Source: Nyssa sinensis (taxonomy: Eukaryota; Streptophyta; Magnoliopsida; Cornales; Nyssaceae). Taken from it: a stretch of 64,000 nucleotides of DNA. Location of the stretch: NCBI GenBank assembly GCA_008638375.1, contig CM018035.1, positions 3,461,501 through 3,525,500 on the forward strand, in the 5' to 3' direction. A model generated the notes under the pieces. The model did not search any database, was not told the origin of the DNA, and saw only the letters and a program-made list of their open reading frames with translations. Both the position numbers and the translations under genes were made by a program. Positions 1-12,539 of this stretch are shown here, one piece after another. Position 1 is the first letter of the stretch. Each line of letters opens with the position of its first letter.

Positions 1-1930
1 ATAAGCACCAGCATGTCTGCCTATTCCAGAGAATGTATCGAGAATAGAACTGAATGGAGAAATTGCAACTCTGGTTTGAGAGGGTTCTGCACTGCTTTTT
101 AAAATCAGGTCCTCTCTCTGCATACTGTTTTGCAAAGGTTTTAAAGGATCCTGACACTCTTCAAGAATACTACTTCCATTTATACAAAAAGAAGATTTTT
201 TACCACATTCGCAAGCAGCCAAATTACATTTAAGAAAATGATGAAATCCTCTCTCTGTAGATGCACCGTTTGCCATTTTGAGTTGAAGAGTTCCAGCACC
301 AGTTCTCTTGATTTCTACATCTCTATGCATAAGCTGCAGTTCTCTGGACAAACTCTCTTGCCTAGGCCTTGCGGAAGACTGTCCATCTTCAAACCGAGGC
401 TTCTTATTTTTCTTCCTATTCTGAATAACCTTTCCATTGTCCGTGTTCTCATTTGGTTGTCTCTTGAAACCACTATGTAAAACCACGCCAGAAAATGGCT
501 CACTTGCTGATTTAGAACAAGCAATTGAAGAGCCAACACAATTGTTTTCTTCATCTTTCTTATAGATCCAAACATTTCCAAATGCACTCTTTGAACATCT
601 CATCTGCAGAGGTCCCCTGTCCTCAACTGGCAGTGTCTTTGCATGCTTCTTCTTATCCACAGTATCCTTTCCAGCATCTTCTTGAACAGCCTCCTCACTT
701 CCAGAAATAGAGTCCAACTGTAAGTCATCAGATTCATCTGTTGCTTTAGTTCGAATAACATCATTGTTGCCACGTTCAGAATTCATAATTCCATCAGAAC
801 TGGGAATAATGGTGGGAGCCCCCCAAATTTCTCTTCTGATGATGTCAGTCAGCAAGCGGACCTTTTGTGGTTTTCTACAATTCAAAATTTCCCTCGAATC
901 ACATTGATCATGAAGATTATCCACATCCTTAATGAGAGAATTTAGAACCACATTTTCCACCGTCATCAACTGCGGTTTTTGTTGATATATTATTACCTCC
1001 CTTTGTTGTTCACTCATTTTGGCTAATTTGGAAACTCTAGATACAAGCTTCCCCTTTCGACAGGTTTCAGCGGAACTGTTGCTTGCACATTTAGATTTCT
1101 GACACGAAATCTAACTTCATCAACCTCACTAACTCCACAATTTGGTTTACCAAGTTCTATCAGTCCACCACCTTTTGAATTGAGCTTTAATGTTTCTGAG
1201 GCAGAAACAACTTCATGGTCAGATTTATTAAACCAGCAGATATGTGTTTGAGAACTGTCACAAAATTTACCTGCATTTTTAGTAAATTTTTCTTTGTTCA
1301 AGCATTGAACATCCCTTGTTTCACAGAAACTTGGTTTTGCTTGATCTACCTCCCTTACCATACCCTTCTTGAGGTTTCCAGATGTAAATATATCTGTAGA
1401 AAACACAGATAGTAGATTAAGGTGTGGGTTGGTTCCCATAATGCTGACACCATCTTAAGATTATACAGAAGTTTACCTTCTTTGACACTTGACATCACAT
1501 CTGCTGTCTTTTCTTTCATATAGCAAGATATAATTTGGCAACCTGAATAATCAATCATGTCCACAGAAGTATTGACAGTGGCCTTTCTTCCTCCACAATT
1601 TTTCTCTTGAGATGCTGTCAAAACCAGAAAGCAACAATGGCTCATCAGTATGACATGACATGATGACATTCTCATGGGAAAGTGTTATTAAAATTTGATC
1701 CTGTGACTTAACAATTGGAAACCACTATAATATCTATCGTACCATCTGCAGCACTTCTCTGGAGACAATTTTGGCAATCCCACCATCTGAACTCAGGGAC
1801 ATGTAACGGAGGAAGCATGTCTTCTTGTTCCTTTGGTTCTTCATTTTCAGCAACCTGAAGAAAATGGCCAAGAAATCTTCCAATCTTTTCTACGAATATC
1901 AGCAACATATGCACTGCATCCACAATAGAT
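1..1930 (-). pseudogene. EMF1: EMBRYONIC FLOWER 1-like gene, frame-broken and running off the left edge
   Basis: EMF1 is a plant-specific nuclear protein that works with Polycomb proteins to keep flower-development genes silent. Seen here on the minus strand: a motif reading YVADIRRKDWKISWPF at about 1914-1858, then LPPLHVPEFRWWDCQNC at about 1820-1765, both resembling the EMF1 N-terminus. After that come SDSISREK and CGGRKATVNTSVDMIDY, and then a polar stretch. From about 1097 down to base 1 there is one open frame of ~360 codons (KGKLVSRVSKLAKMSEQ, KPQKVRLLTDIIRREIWGAP) with no stop. The N-terminal half changes frame at least five times, near 1855, 1709, 1600, 1470 and 1100, with a TAA at 1708-1710. 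The family assignment rests on remembered motifs. The 3' end lies outside the window. Alternatives are a functional gene with sequence errors, or a decaying paralogue; I favour decay. Confidence 0.7.
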
Positions 1931-4274
1931 ACGACTTGTTAGCAAAACCTACATTCACAATTCAGCATTTTGTTAGCCCCTTGAAGGAGGATAGGGGAGT
2001 ACTTTGCCCGCCAAATTACTCTAAAAGAAATTCTCCAAAACACAAAATGCATGTTTTGTTGATTTTATATTTTATGACTTTGATTTGTAATTAAGATGAA
2101 CAAAGTTGGTTGCATAAAAAGAAAAAAGAAAAAAAGAAAAACATGTGCCCAGATAATTGATGACAAAGTATGATGTTTCACTGAACTTACTTCACATAAT
2201 TTCACCAATAACAAGATAACAGTCATTAATTGACGACACAGCTTAACAGCAGCACAAGGTATTTATGACAAGGAACATCCTATATGTCTCAACCTTGAAA
2301 AAGTGAGACCATATATATATGAAGAATTGAAATCATCAAAAAATCTAAGCACTCAGGTTTATTCTAAATTTAAAGAGATTAACATTGCAACTGATAGACC
2401 ATCCGATGAGCCATATTATTTTGTTCATGACAATTATGCCATCTATATATGTGCAAAAATTTGAGAATCATGAGTGCCTTAAACCAAGACAAACTTTTGA
2501 AGCAAAGTAAATAATTATCTCATGTTTAATTACAACTTAATCATATTCCACACTTACTGTATCAAGACAAACTTTTGGAGCAAAGTAAATAATTATCTCA
2601 CGTTTTCAACTTAATAATGTTCCACACTTACCGTATAGAGAAATGTCTGCATTTTTCTGTCTCTTTCTTCTCTATACCACTGACAAACTCAGAAGATTTT
2701 TGCTCAATGCTAGACTTGGTAGCAAGCTTGCAATCGTTTTTGTCACAAATTCTCTCTATAACAACATTTCTCTCCATCTTCAGAAGTTAACTGAGATTAT
2801 TTACAGCTCAAAGGTAAGGAAAGTACTTTCTAAATGCACAAATACATAAATCAGGCATGCCATAGTACTGTTTTGGTAAAATTGAAATGCTAAGCACATT
2901 GCAAGCAATGAAATGGCTGGTGTGAATGACAAGTTAAATTAAAATATAAGATTTGATTAAAAACTATTTTTACTCCCCCCCCCCCCCCCCCCTCTCCAAA
3001 ACACACACACATAAAAAGTCAAGGGTAAAAGGAATATGTATATCCATGTGTGTATCCATGTGCTTTTGCATAATTCGGTAGATGATCACATCATATGGGA
3101 AAATTAATTAACCCACTTGAGAAGCTGGAAATTACATCATAAAATAACACTACTAAATAGAAAAGGCAAGTGGGATTTAATTGCAATTGTAAACCTTTCT
3201 ACGATAGAGAAAATGTTGCATGTCCATTAATATATTTAGATATAATCCAAATAAGATGAATATTGCCCAACAAATCCCAAACTCTATCAAAACAAAAGCA
3301 ACTGGGAAGGCAAACATGTGTGCGCACACATGTACAAATTCAACTTAGATCAAATAATATTCTTCAATAAATTGAATCCTACAGCAGAAGCTGATGTTAT
3401 TATATATTCTTAAACCTAAAAACGAGAAAATGGATAGATCTTGTAAGTAAATGACATTTTACATGTTTAGATGAAGTTGAAATATTTGTGTTCGTGCTGC
3501 CATTAAAGTTCTAAAGCACATGCACAAGAAGACTCACCACCAAGTCCAAGCAGTGTGTTTATTTACAAAAACTAGAACAATATATACGCTTATCAGATGA
3601 GATGTTACCTTTATTACGTTACTATACAACGGGCCGAACTGACTAGAAGATTTCCAGAAGTTACGACATGACATGCCAAGTTTGATTAGAAAAGGATATG
3701 ATAGCAAAAACAGCAACCCCTCCTTGAACAGTATAGAAGAACACATTCTCATTGCTTTTTATCATTCATATACACAAAATTGATTCAGAATGTGAAATCA
3801 AAATAGAAAGTTTCAAATTACATCATAAAATAACACCATCATGATATCAAACAAAATCCAGTACATTTTCTTAAGAGCGTTTTCACTGTACATGTACGAT
3901 ATATATGTGTGTGTGTGTGTGACACAATAAATTCAAAAGAAAAAAAAAATCTGAATTTTACCCCAGTAAAGATGTTATTTCATAATAATATCATATACAT
4001 TTTAGTCTGGGAAAGAAGACACGGTAGAGCTCATCCACCGACAAAGGAGTGTATATATACTGGAACAGATAAGAGTAAAGTTCTTCAAAACAATGAAACC
4101 CTAGAACAACAGCTTCGGTGTCTACTTAATTACACACACCAACTTACCTCGATTCAACATTAAATGGAGATAAAAGTGAAGCTAAAGCTCACTACAGCTA
4201 GCACCGACCGAGCGAAAATCAAAGGCAGAGATATCGTCTTCAGATGTTAAAGCAACAAAAGAGTACAAACCCAC
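1931..4274. other. Presumed first intron of the EMF1-like gene
   Basis: This stretch is AT-rich with no convincing coding frame. It contains a ~75-bp imperfect tandem duplication (2485-2561 and 2562-2635), an 18-base run of C at 2975-2992 followed by CA repeats, and a short GT repeat near 3907-3920. Nothing else is recognised. Confidence 0.4.
2485..2635. repeat. Two-copy imperfect tandem duplication, ~75-bp unit
   Basis: Both copies begin with CAAGACAAACTTTTG and share AGCAAAGTAAATAATTATCTCA, then ATTCCACACTTACTGT or its close variant. They differ by a few substitutions and a short indel. Confidence 0.85.
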
Positions 4275-4490
4275 CTTGTATTGATTGAATATCTGGCTCA
4301 AAGCACCATTGAAATGCAAAGAAAAGGCCTCAGGAGAGAGATAAGTTAGGAAGAAGCTCGAGAGATCAACTTTGTGGATAAGGCTTTGAGAATAGGTAAG
4401 CGGAAATCGAGTGCGCAAGCGAGCAAAACCCTAATTTCTTTGGGCTTAGTGAGAGAAAGTAGAGCGATGGAGAGAGAGAGAGAGAGAGAA
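4275..4490 (-). other. Leader (5' UTR)-like exon, probably of the EMF1-like gene
   Basis: On the minus strand this stretch has the look of a plant leader: a CT-rich start (the GA repeat at 4469-4490 on the plus strand), the common leader string AAATTAGGGTTTTGC near 4438, and a good donor TACAAG/GTGGGT with the exon ending at 4275. The nearest downstream coding sequence on this strand is the EMF1-like gene 2.3 kb away, so it is probably that gene's untranslated first exon. No coding function is claimed. The transcription start is a guess. Confidence 0.45.
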
Positions 4491-5390
4491 AGAGACAGTG
4501 AGAGAAGGGTAAAAACGGTTAAAACCCGCCACTACATGTGATCAGTAGAGACATTAATTATGAGGGTATAGAAAGAAAACAAAAAAAAAACCACCGACTT
4601 TAAGGTTGAGAAATGTTCCAAGTCAATCATGAAAGGACCAAAAAATTCATAATTTGATTGAAGGACAAAAATTTATAATTGGATTAACGTGATTGGATTA
4701 ACGTAAGAAATTGATGTATATGTAGTTATATGTAATATTAGTGTGTAAATTATGTGTATTAATTAAATTTTAAATTTTTTTTTGTGTATAACATTCATTT
4801 CATAAGATTTATACAAAAATTAAATTTATTGAAAATATCTTCAATCTAAAATAATATTTTTATGCCAAATTTATATTTTATCTTTGTTATAATATTAAAA
4901 TATTATATTTTAATAGTAAATTTTATTAACAATGTTGGATTAAAATAACAAATGAAAAAAAAAAACTTTTTTTTTTTTTTGTCAAATATGAGAATGAATA
5001 TGTCAAAATGAGTCAAATATAGAAGAATGAAGGATTCTGATATAATTTGACAAATCATTAAAGCAAGTTCTTATGATAAATTTTAATAAAACTTATTATA
5101 AATATGAAAAGTATAATGAAAGTCACACGCATTCTTGTGACAGTTTTATAAAATAATTTTTTTTGCCAACTATTTAACCATAATCCTTAATTAAGAAAGA
5201 ATAATATTTCAAACCTTAGCCATAGTCAGAATCCTAAACCTAACTCAAATCCAATCCCAACTGTGGTAAAGCAACCCCCCCTATTTTTTTTCTTTTAAAA
5301 GACTGGGACAAAGGGTTGCTAGTGAAAAAAAGTGACTAATTCGTAAATCAGCTAAATCGTGTTAAATCAGAAATGATCAACTTTTAAAGA

Positions 5391-5541
5391 TGAATGCTAT
5401 TGTCGATCGTGACGGTTGAAAAATTGTGACGTGATTGATATATGCATTTCATGCACACACGTGATGTAGGTGCGTAAATTGTTACACAAAGTACAATCAC
5501 GTCGTGACTTTTCAATTGTTGTATATGAAAATAGTATTTCT
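5391..5541. mobile_element. Short foldback MITE, ~150 bp
   Basis: The left ~48 bases (ATGCTATTGTC... to GTGACGTGATTG) are an imperfect inverted copy of the right ~46 bases (CAATCACGTCGTGAC... to AATAGTATTTC). The loop between them is short and contains a TGCATTTCATGCA-type palindrome. There is no coding capacity, so it is a non-autonomous foldback element. The superfamily is not assigned. Confidence 0.7.
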
Positions 5542-6439
5542 CATTTCTAAATCGAACGAATTTAAACTCTTTCTCGGTAGTGAGAATTTGATATTGTAGA
5601 ATGTGTATTAATAGAGTAATTCAAAAGAAAATATTAAAATTGGACAGAGTTTGATGAATTATTTTAGTAACTAACAAAACAAATAGGATTTGATTATTTA
5701 TCACAATCTTCATTTTGTTTCTTTTGGTCTTATTTTTAATGCATATGCCTGCCTATGATTCTTGCCTTTAATATTATTATTAAGTGTGGAATGGCCTAAT
5801 TCTTGGACAAACTACTGTCCTATCCCTGACACACTGGCCGACCCCCTTCCCCCAGAAAAATCAAATAAAATAACAACTGAAAAGAGCTAATGGGATCAAA
5901 TCAAGTTAGATTAATTTTGGACCAAAAGAAATACAATTTTTTTAAGACAGTTTTAGTTTTGAGTTATTTTTATCCTTAAACCATCTTAAATGATCAATTT
6001 AGTAGTTAGAATCTCCCCACCAAATATATATAATATATATACATATGTATATGTATGTGTGTGTGTGTCTGGTGCTTTTCCTTTTAAGCTTCAATTTTAT
6101 TTTGCTTCTGTTCGTTTGGCTTTACTGCCATAAAAATAACTCAAGAGATGATGTACAGCTGTGTGACAGCATGAACACGTGGACATTATTTTACACACAC
6201 ACACATATAAGGAAATTCCTGTACAAAAAGTTGTTAGGAGGTAATATCAAACATGGACGGCTTTTCATTTAAACTATCACAAAAAACTTTCTTTGTAAAA
6301 TTCATTGAATGATGAGGAACTTCTTAAGCAGTTCCTAATTTTCCTACAATAAGCAGGGTTAATTTCCTTGCTACATGTTCAATGGACCATGGAATTTAGA
6401 CATTTGATATATTTAATGTAATTCATCATCTAGCAACCC

Positions 6440-6552
6440 GTGATTATTTTTATTTTTGGTATAAAAGAAAGAACGGGTACAAGCGAAGCATGAGAGACTC
6501 GAACTCAAGTTTTCCGTGGGGAGGGGATGGCTCGCTCTAAGCCATCTAGGAT
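6440..6552 (-). mobile_element. tRNA-like SINE remnant
   Basis: On the minus strand there is a tRNA-like start (TAGATGGCTTAGAGCGAG, an A-box-like string) and a good B-box-like GAGTTCGAGTCTC about 40 bases further on, followed by an A-rich tail (ACCAAAAATAAAAATA). It does not fold as a full tRNA. It is read as a tRNA-derived SINE fragment. Confidence 0.5.
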
Positions 6553-6681
6553 AGGATTCCAAATTTAATCCCCATACAAAAAATCCTTTCTTAGTGTTTT
6601 TTTGGAGAAAGATAAAAACATCATTTTGTATAAGCATATATAGAAAGTTAGAGGCAAGGCATATAAAACTTATGTATATAC

Positions 6682-6717
<36 letters not shown>

Positions 6718-9096
6718 TTATTGGGTGGTATATATGCTTAATTATGATGTTTAACAATGGAAACCGCAAGGGATTTATAAATGATTATGATGATAGGAAA
6801 GGGTAATGGATACTGTTGATGAACATGCACTTGAAAATATAAATCTTATACTTTCATCGAAATAAACACCTCACTACCATTGCATTTTATATTATTTGAT
6901 TGAACATCATGATATTAGCACAATCCTCTTTTTCTTTTAATCTGTGGGGACAAAGCTATATTCAGCACTGGCCTGCCACAGTTTACTTAACAGGAATCTG
7001 GATGCTCGCCATGAATATTAACGAGAGAGATGCTCCTAATGATAAGCTCAATGAGTAAATGCTTGAAACTATATATATATATATATATATAGACACACAT
7101 GACTATACGTGTATGTATGGATGCTGGTATGGTATAAAAATCTGGTTGTGTCTAGCTACTTATATGAACATGCATTTCGAGCTTTTAAGTTTAGTAAAAG
7201 CAGGCTGGGATCTAATCAGCTAGCTAGGTTATGGTTGTTATTGATCTCGAACCAGGCCATTTGATGATCAACCATGACTCAACCCTTCCTTTGTTCTTCA
7301 GGTATGCGACCAAGGACCAGTATTAAAAAATGTCGATGGATGTCACCAGATACCCTGTAGGTTCAGATAGTTGTTTTACGTGAACCTGCAATTCTGCGCT
7401 ATATGCAAAGCATTTCTACATTTGTATAAATTCAGTTAAACACGCTTCCACCTATATACAAATATATATATATATATATATATGTGCAAAATTACCCGTT
7501 TCGTGCAAGGGACAGATTAAAACTGTTTTAACTTCCGAAACGTTTTCACATGATTTTCAATTAGCTCCCGGGGCCACTCAAACCAAAAACCTCTAAAAAT
7601 ACACCTAAAACTTTTCTAGTCCGACTACCAGACAGGGTTAATCAATCAATATATTATTAAAAATTTTAAAGGCACTGCAAGCAAACTAATCAAAGAAAAA
7701 AAGAAAGAAAGATTAACAAGGAAGACATTCATGCATGTTAATGGCTATGATCTGATCCACTTTTAGGAGAGAGACATCTAGAGGGAGAATAGAATATAAG
7801 TTTCCATGGATCAGAAGCTTTTATAACCAGGAAAAGCCGATGAAGATATAAAGCTAATCATACTTCTTTTTAACAGAATATTGGACCACTTTATCCTCAC
7901 CCAGAGCATATTTAATTTTGCATATTAATTAAAGGGAAAACAAATACTAAAGAAATGCATGTCACTAGTTTTAGAATTAAAACTAACTTTGTCTTTCATT
8001 ACACAATTTTATTGTCATATCATATGTTTTTTTATATAATACTAATGATACTGAGAATACTAGACCAGTAGCGTTCAAAGAAAGATGTTCTTTTCTTTTT
8101 TTTTTATCTTTTTTTTATCTTTTTTATTCCTCGTAAACAAGAAAATTTTATTATATGATCTCAAAACATTCGCATGGTCAAGTCTCGATCAATCATGAAT
8201 TTTTATGTATGTAAAAATTATTTTTTTTCTCACAAAATCTAATTTATTATATAAATAACAATTCATAATTGACCAGAATCAATAATCACATATCGTGTAA
8301 TAACTTCTTGTGGGCAAGCAAGCCCCACGTAGTATAGAGTGATAAGGATTCTCTTGATCATCAGAGGAATAAAGGAAAAAGAAAAGCCAAAAAAGAATAA
8401 GAAATTAAATGATGACTTTGTTCTTGTGCTTTTCGAAAAGGATGTTTGGAGATTTTTGGAACGTTATAATCCAGCCGCCACGGCTGTGAAGTCGTGTTTG
8501 GATTCGTGGATAGCTATTCAGACAAGTGATTGGTTATAATTTAATAGTTTCGAGCAGTCAGTTATATTTAATTAATTTTGAAATTGTTGAAATAAAATTC
8601 AAAGTGTATTTATACTGACTACAACTTTTACATTAATCCGTTGTTTGAGTTAAACTGATAAATTTAATTTTTTTTATTAAATCGATCAAGTTTATAATAG
8701 ATTTTTTCAATGCATGTTTATTCATCACCATAAGAAAATGAATCTCACAAATTTCACAGCTTTATATCTAATAATTAGAAAAATCTATTATATATAACAT
8801 CACTTATTACAAAGAAAAATATTATGCAAAATAGATTTGGATAATAAACACGAGCAAATCTCACATGCATTTATTATATTAATCCCACAAGTCTTAAAAT
8901 ATGTGGAAAAAAAAACCTTTATGAATTGATTTTTTTTCTTTCTCAATGGGGTCTTTTTCACTTTCAGAATCAGAGGCACAAGTAAATAGGTGTCATTACA
9001 GTTTTGTAGTTAATTGAGAAACTATGGTATATATAGCATTACATTACTATATTACAAATATATAAAAAGAAGTCAATAGTCAAAAAACTTGTAATT

Positions 9097-9453
9097 AGAG
9101 CATTTCGACTGCTAAATATTATTTTATTTATATTAAATCTATATTTTAATATTAATACATACAAAAAATGGTACATTTTGATAATTTTATTTTATTGCTA
9201 AAATATCATTTTTTAGTACAACTATTTTTATAGCATGAAATCATTTTTATTTGTCATTTACTTGATAAAGTAATATAGACCCCACTGCAAGATGTGTTTC
9301 ATTAATTTTATAAAATAACACTAACTATTCTTCATGTCAAATATGACATTAAAAATGACATTGTTATTTTCTGATAAGCCAAATTACATTCATTAACATA
9401 ACTTTTACAAAAATGCCAAATTTTAAGAATGATACATGCATTAGGATTGCTCT
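9097..9453. mobile_element. Possible MITE, ~355 bp
   Basis: The ends are imperfect inverted repeats: GAGCATTTCGACTGC at the left, and GAGCAATCCTAATGC when the right end is read on the minus strand. This terminal type is common in plant MITEs. The interior is AT-rich and non-coding. I see no clean target duplication, so the call is moderate. Confidence 0.45.
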
Positions 9454-10575
9454 TAGATAAGCATAAATTGACATCCATCAAGTATAATTCTCCTTCAGAC
9501 GCAACGTACATAACTTACATTGTCATGTGATGCAAGGTAAACCCAAATCTTAGATTTGAACCAAAATCATTTCTTACGAACCCACCTTTTGTTTTCTGGG
9601 CCATGAGGGCTAAACCTGAAAAACTTAACTACGAATGTCCATGGTGATTCTCTGTGCCAAACACTCCCCCTTGAAGGAGAGGTTAAAAGGTGGAAAAAAT
9701 TTCAGTACTCAATGATCCCAAGAATGAGATGAATGATCCCAAGAATGAGATGATATGCCATGTATACATGTGACGTGATACATCATTTCACCTTTGAAAG
9801 CATGTACTTTAAGACTATCCAATAATTGCTCGTTAAAAGCTATAGCCTATAGGTTTGGGGGTACACATGCACTACCGCATACTTGCCACATACCACAACA
9901 TGCTTGAAAGCTGTGGATAAAATAATCAAGCCACTTGACTTGGAGAGTGCTGATTCATAAATTTACAGGGCATTTACTCAAATATACAAGAACATCTTTG
10001 GTTTTCAACATTGGCTAAATCCCAAAGCACGAGGAATAAATTTTTTTCCCTTCAATTACACATCAGGAACAAGTTATGCTTGTGGACAATTTTGGATGAT
10101 GAGAAGTTGAAAATTAGGAAAAAAATTCCCAACTCATTTTCTCTTCCTCCCAGTTTTCCTTTATAACCAGACAGGGAAGAATGATTTCCTATGCAATTTT
10201 TTCCCCTCCTTAGATCCATGAACAAAGCAAGGCTAGAGGAATTCAGTAAGATTGTTAGGAGAGTGTGATTAATTAGAACATGCATATTATCAAACTGTAA
10301 AATGAATTATTGTTTCATAGAAGTTTATTCTGGAAAGTGAAGATTGTAGGAAAGCAGTACAACTACGCTATGTCCAAATGACTATACATACCCACACAAT
10401 TTAATAACTGAAATGCAGTCCTCACTCAGGTATGTAATCTATATAGACATGCCACACTCATTGTTTGAGAAGTAGGCGTACACTTGGGGCAGTCAGAATT
10501 TCTCAACAAATTTAATGGACCCTTTTCTTTTCTTTTTTTAATTCTCTTTTTTGGTGCTTTCAGATAATGTTAGTG

Positions 10576-10583
10576 TTTTTTTT

Positions 10584-10613
<30 letters not shown>
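10576..10613. repeat. Homopolymer junction T18-G20
   Basis: Eighteen T are followed directly by twenty G, with GTGTGTCC after. Runs this long are unstable and hard to sequence, so the exact lengths are unreliable. Confidence 0.85.
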
Positions 10614-10614
<1 letters not shown>

Positions 10615-11439
10615 GTGTCCACACGCACTTTTCTTATGTTAACAAGTAGATCAAAACACAAAACAGGCCAGACTTTAACGTAATAATTAGTCACTCGCCA
10701 AAACCCTTATACAATGACTGAAGTGCTGCTCCACTGTATATTATTTGTAGATATTTCTCACACAATACATGGCTTTTGGCAAGTAAATGAACCATAAGAT
10801 GACAAGAATAGTGTGCAGGAACTAACTTTAGTAAACATATATTGAGGGCATATGTCTATGAAGACATAAAACCCAGGTCTATCATTTAAATTAGCAATAC
10901 ATATGAACAATAGCAAGTGGAAGTTAACATCAATGGGCTGATGAAATACTCGGAGAAATTAAAAAATAAACAAAAAAAAAAAGATCCCGTAGAATACACA
11001 GACACCTTCTAAGGTGAGCACATGATGAATGTGTGTCTTCTTGTTCTCCAAAGATAGAATCATGTAGTCACCACAATCACACCAAAATTGAAGCGCAAGC
11101 AGAACAGACGGAAAATAACATAATAACAATTTTGTTGCCTTGTTTCTTTATTGCCCTGCAGATCAACATGATCCACTAATTCAAGACATTGATCAAAACA
11201 AAATCTTGCATTTAATCAGAAACTCTTACAACAATTTTCTAGTGTTTTTGATTGCTCAATTTTCTGCATGTCAGTTCCACTCACAGCACTTCTCTACTGA
11301 CAGAAAAATATCAGGTACTCAGACAAGCTAAATCCAATTAAAGCAGGGAATGTGGACTCTCAAGCCTGCCAATTTGATATGCGACTTGAATCAGGGGTGG
11401 ACCCAGGATTATTTATTTATGGAGGGCAAAGAGGGGGAA

Positions 11440-12325
11440 AGGAAGATACATCTTGTTCACTGGAAGAAAGCGAAGGTTCCTTTAGCGGGGAGGAGGATTG
11501 GGGTTTAAAGGTTTAAAATTACATAATAGAACTATATGGTTATGAAGGTTTGTAGTGGAGGGGGGCTCGCAGAGGGAGGTGGTCTCCAGAAAATATGGCT
11601 GTGAAGTTGAGTGGTGATTTCCAAGGGAGGTAGGGGAGCCATATGGGTGTGGGGTGTGGAAAGCTATTAGGAGGGGCTTTGATGCTTTTTATCAGTTCAC
11701 CCGATTTGAGGTGGGGGGAGGGGTTGAGGGTGAGGTTTTGGGAAGATCCTTGGTGTTTTGATATGCCACTGCAGACAAGGTTTCCATGGCTTTATAGCAT
11801 AGCGCATGACAAGGGGCAGTAGTTGCAGATTGTGTTACTTTGGTGGGTGGTCACTTAGTGTGGAATCCGTGCTTTCACATAATCATTCATGACCGCATGT
11901 TTGGGGAGGTGGAGGATTTTTTGGGAATGTTGAGTAGTTCCAAGATTAGGTAAGGCAGCGAGGATGTGGTGGTGTGAAAAATGAGTAAGTCTAAAACATT
12001 CTCTGTTCATTCCTACAAGACTATGGACAGCAGTAATGAGGTGCCCTTCACGTGGAGGTTAATATAGAAATCCAAGTTCCTGCGAAGGTTACTTTTTTGC
12101 TGTGTGGCACAAGAGGAATAGGAAAATTTTTGGGGGAAGAAATGCCCCTTTATAGATTTAAAGATAATGTTATACTCGTGGGTTATGGAATCATACACAT
12201 TGTATGTAGATTCGTTTGTGAAATTTTTAGGAGACTTGAGACTCCAGTTTTATGAGTTGTCTCCTTTGTATACAGATATTCTCCTCTCACACGGTTTAAT
12301 ACATTACTAAAACAAAAAAAACAAA
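11440..12325 (+). mobile_element. Decayed LINE (L1-type) 3' end
   Basis: Read in shifting plus-strand frames, the stretch gives pieces typical of the C-terminus of plant LINE ORF2: LWRFVVEGGSLWREVV, KYGCEVEWWFPRE, GVWKAIRRGFDAFYQFTRFEV, and later a reverse-transcriptase zinc-binding-like tail. It ends in an A-rich tail at about 12308-12325 (AAAACAAAAAAAACAAA). Stops and frame changes are frequent, so it cannot move by itself. It lies ~200 bp downstream of the SGB1 stop codon, in opposite orientation. Confidence 0.7.
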
Positions 12326-12365
12326 TTGTTGCTGCTGCTGCTGCTATTGTTGTTGCAGCTGCTGC
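12326..12365. repeat. GCT/GTT trinucleotide repeat
   Basis: An imperfect run of TTG, CTG and GCT triplets directly follows the LINE tail. It is outside any recognised coding frame. Confidence 0.7.
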
Positions 12366-12539
12366 TGTTGTTTCATATATTGAGATGTATTGCTTTAAGT
12401 TTATTACTTTCCACCAACTAAGATGTAAAACTAAGTATTGAGTTCAAGAAACTATACCAACTGTTCTGTTCAGCCAAATAGTTTTAGTCAGAAATTGATA
12501 AAAAGTCAATAAATCAACATATTATTAGATAAATTACCT

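Larger units (their letters stand above)
4540..11400. other. Gene-poor spacer
   Basis: Apart from the MITEs and SINE-like piece listed separately, I see only AT-rich DNA, TA microsatellites (around 6678-6699, 7073-7090, 7463-7482) and an 18-T/20-G homopolymer junction at 10576-10613. The small open frames here have no protein-like composition. Confidence 0.6.

Noticed and set aside
8339..8539. 66-codon plus-strand frame
   Set aside because: Lysine-rich random-looking frame in AT-rich spacer, no recognisable similarity.
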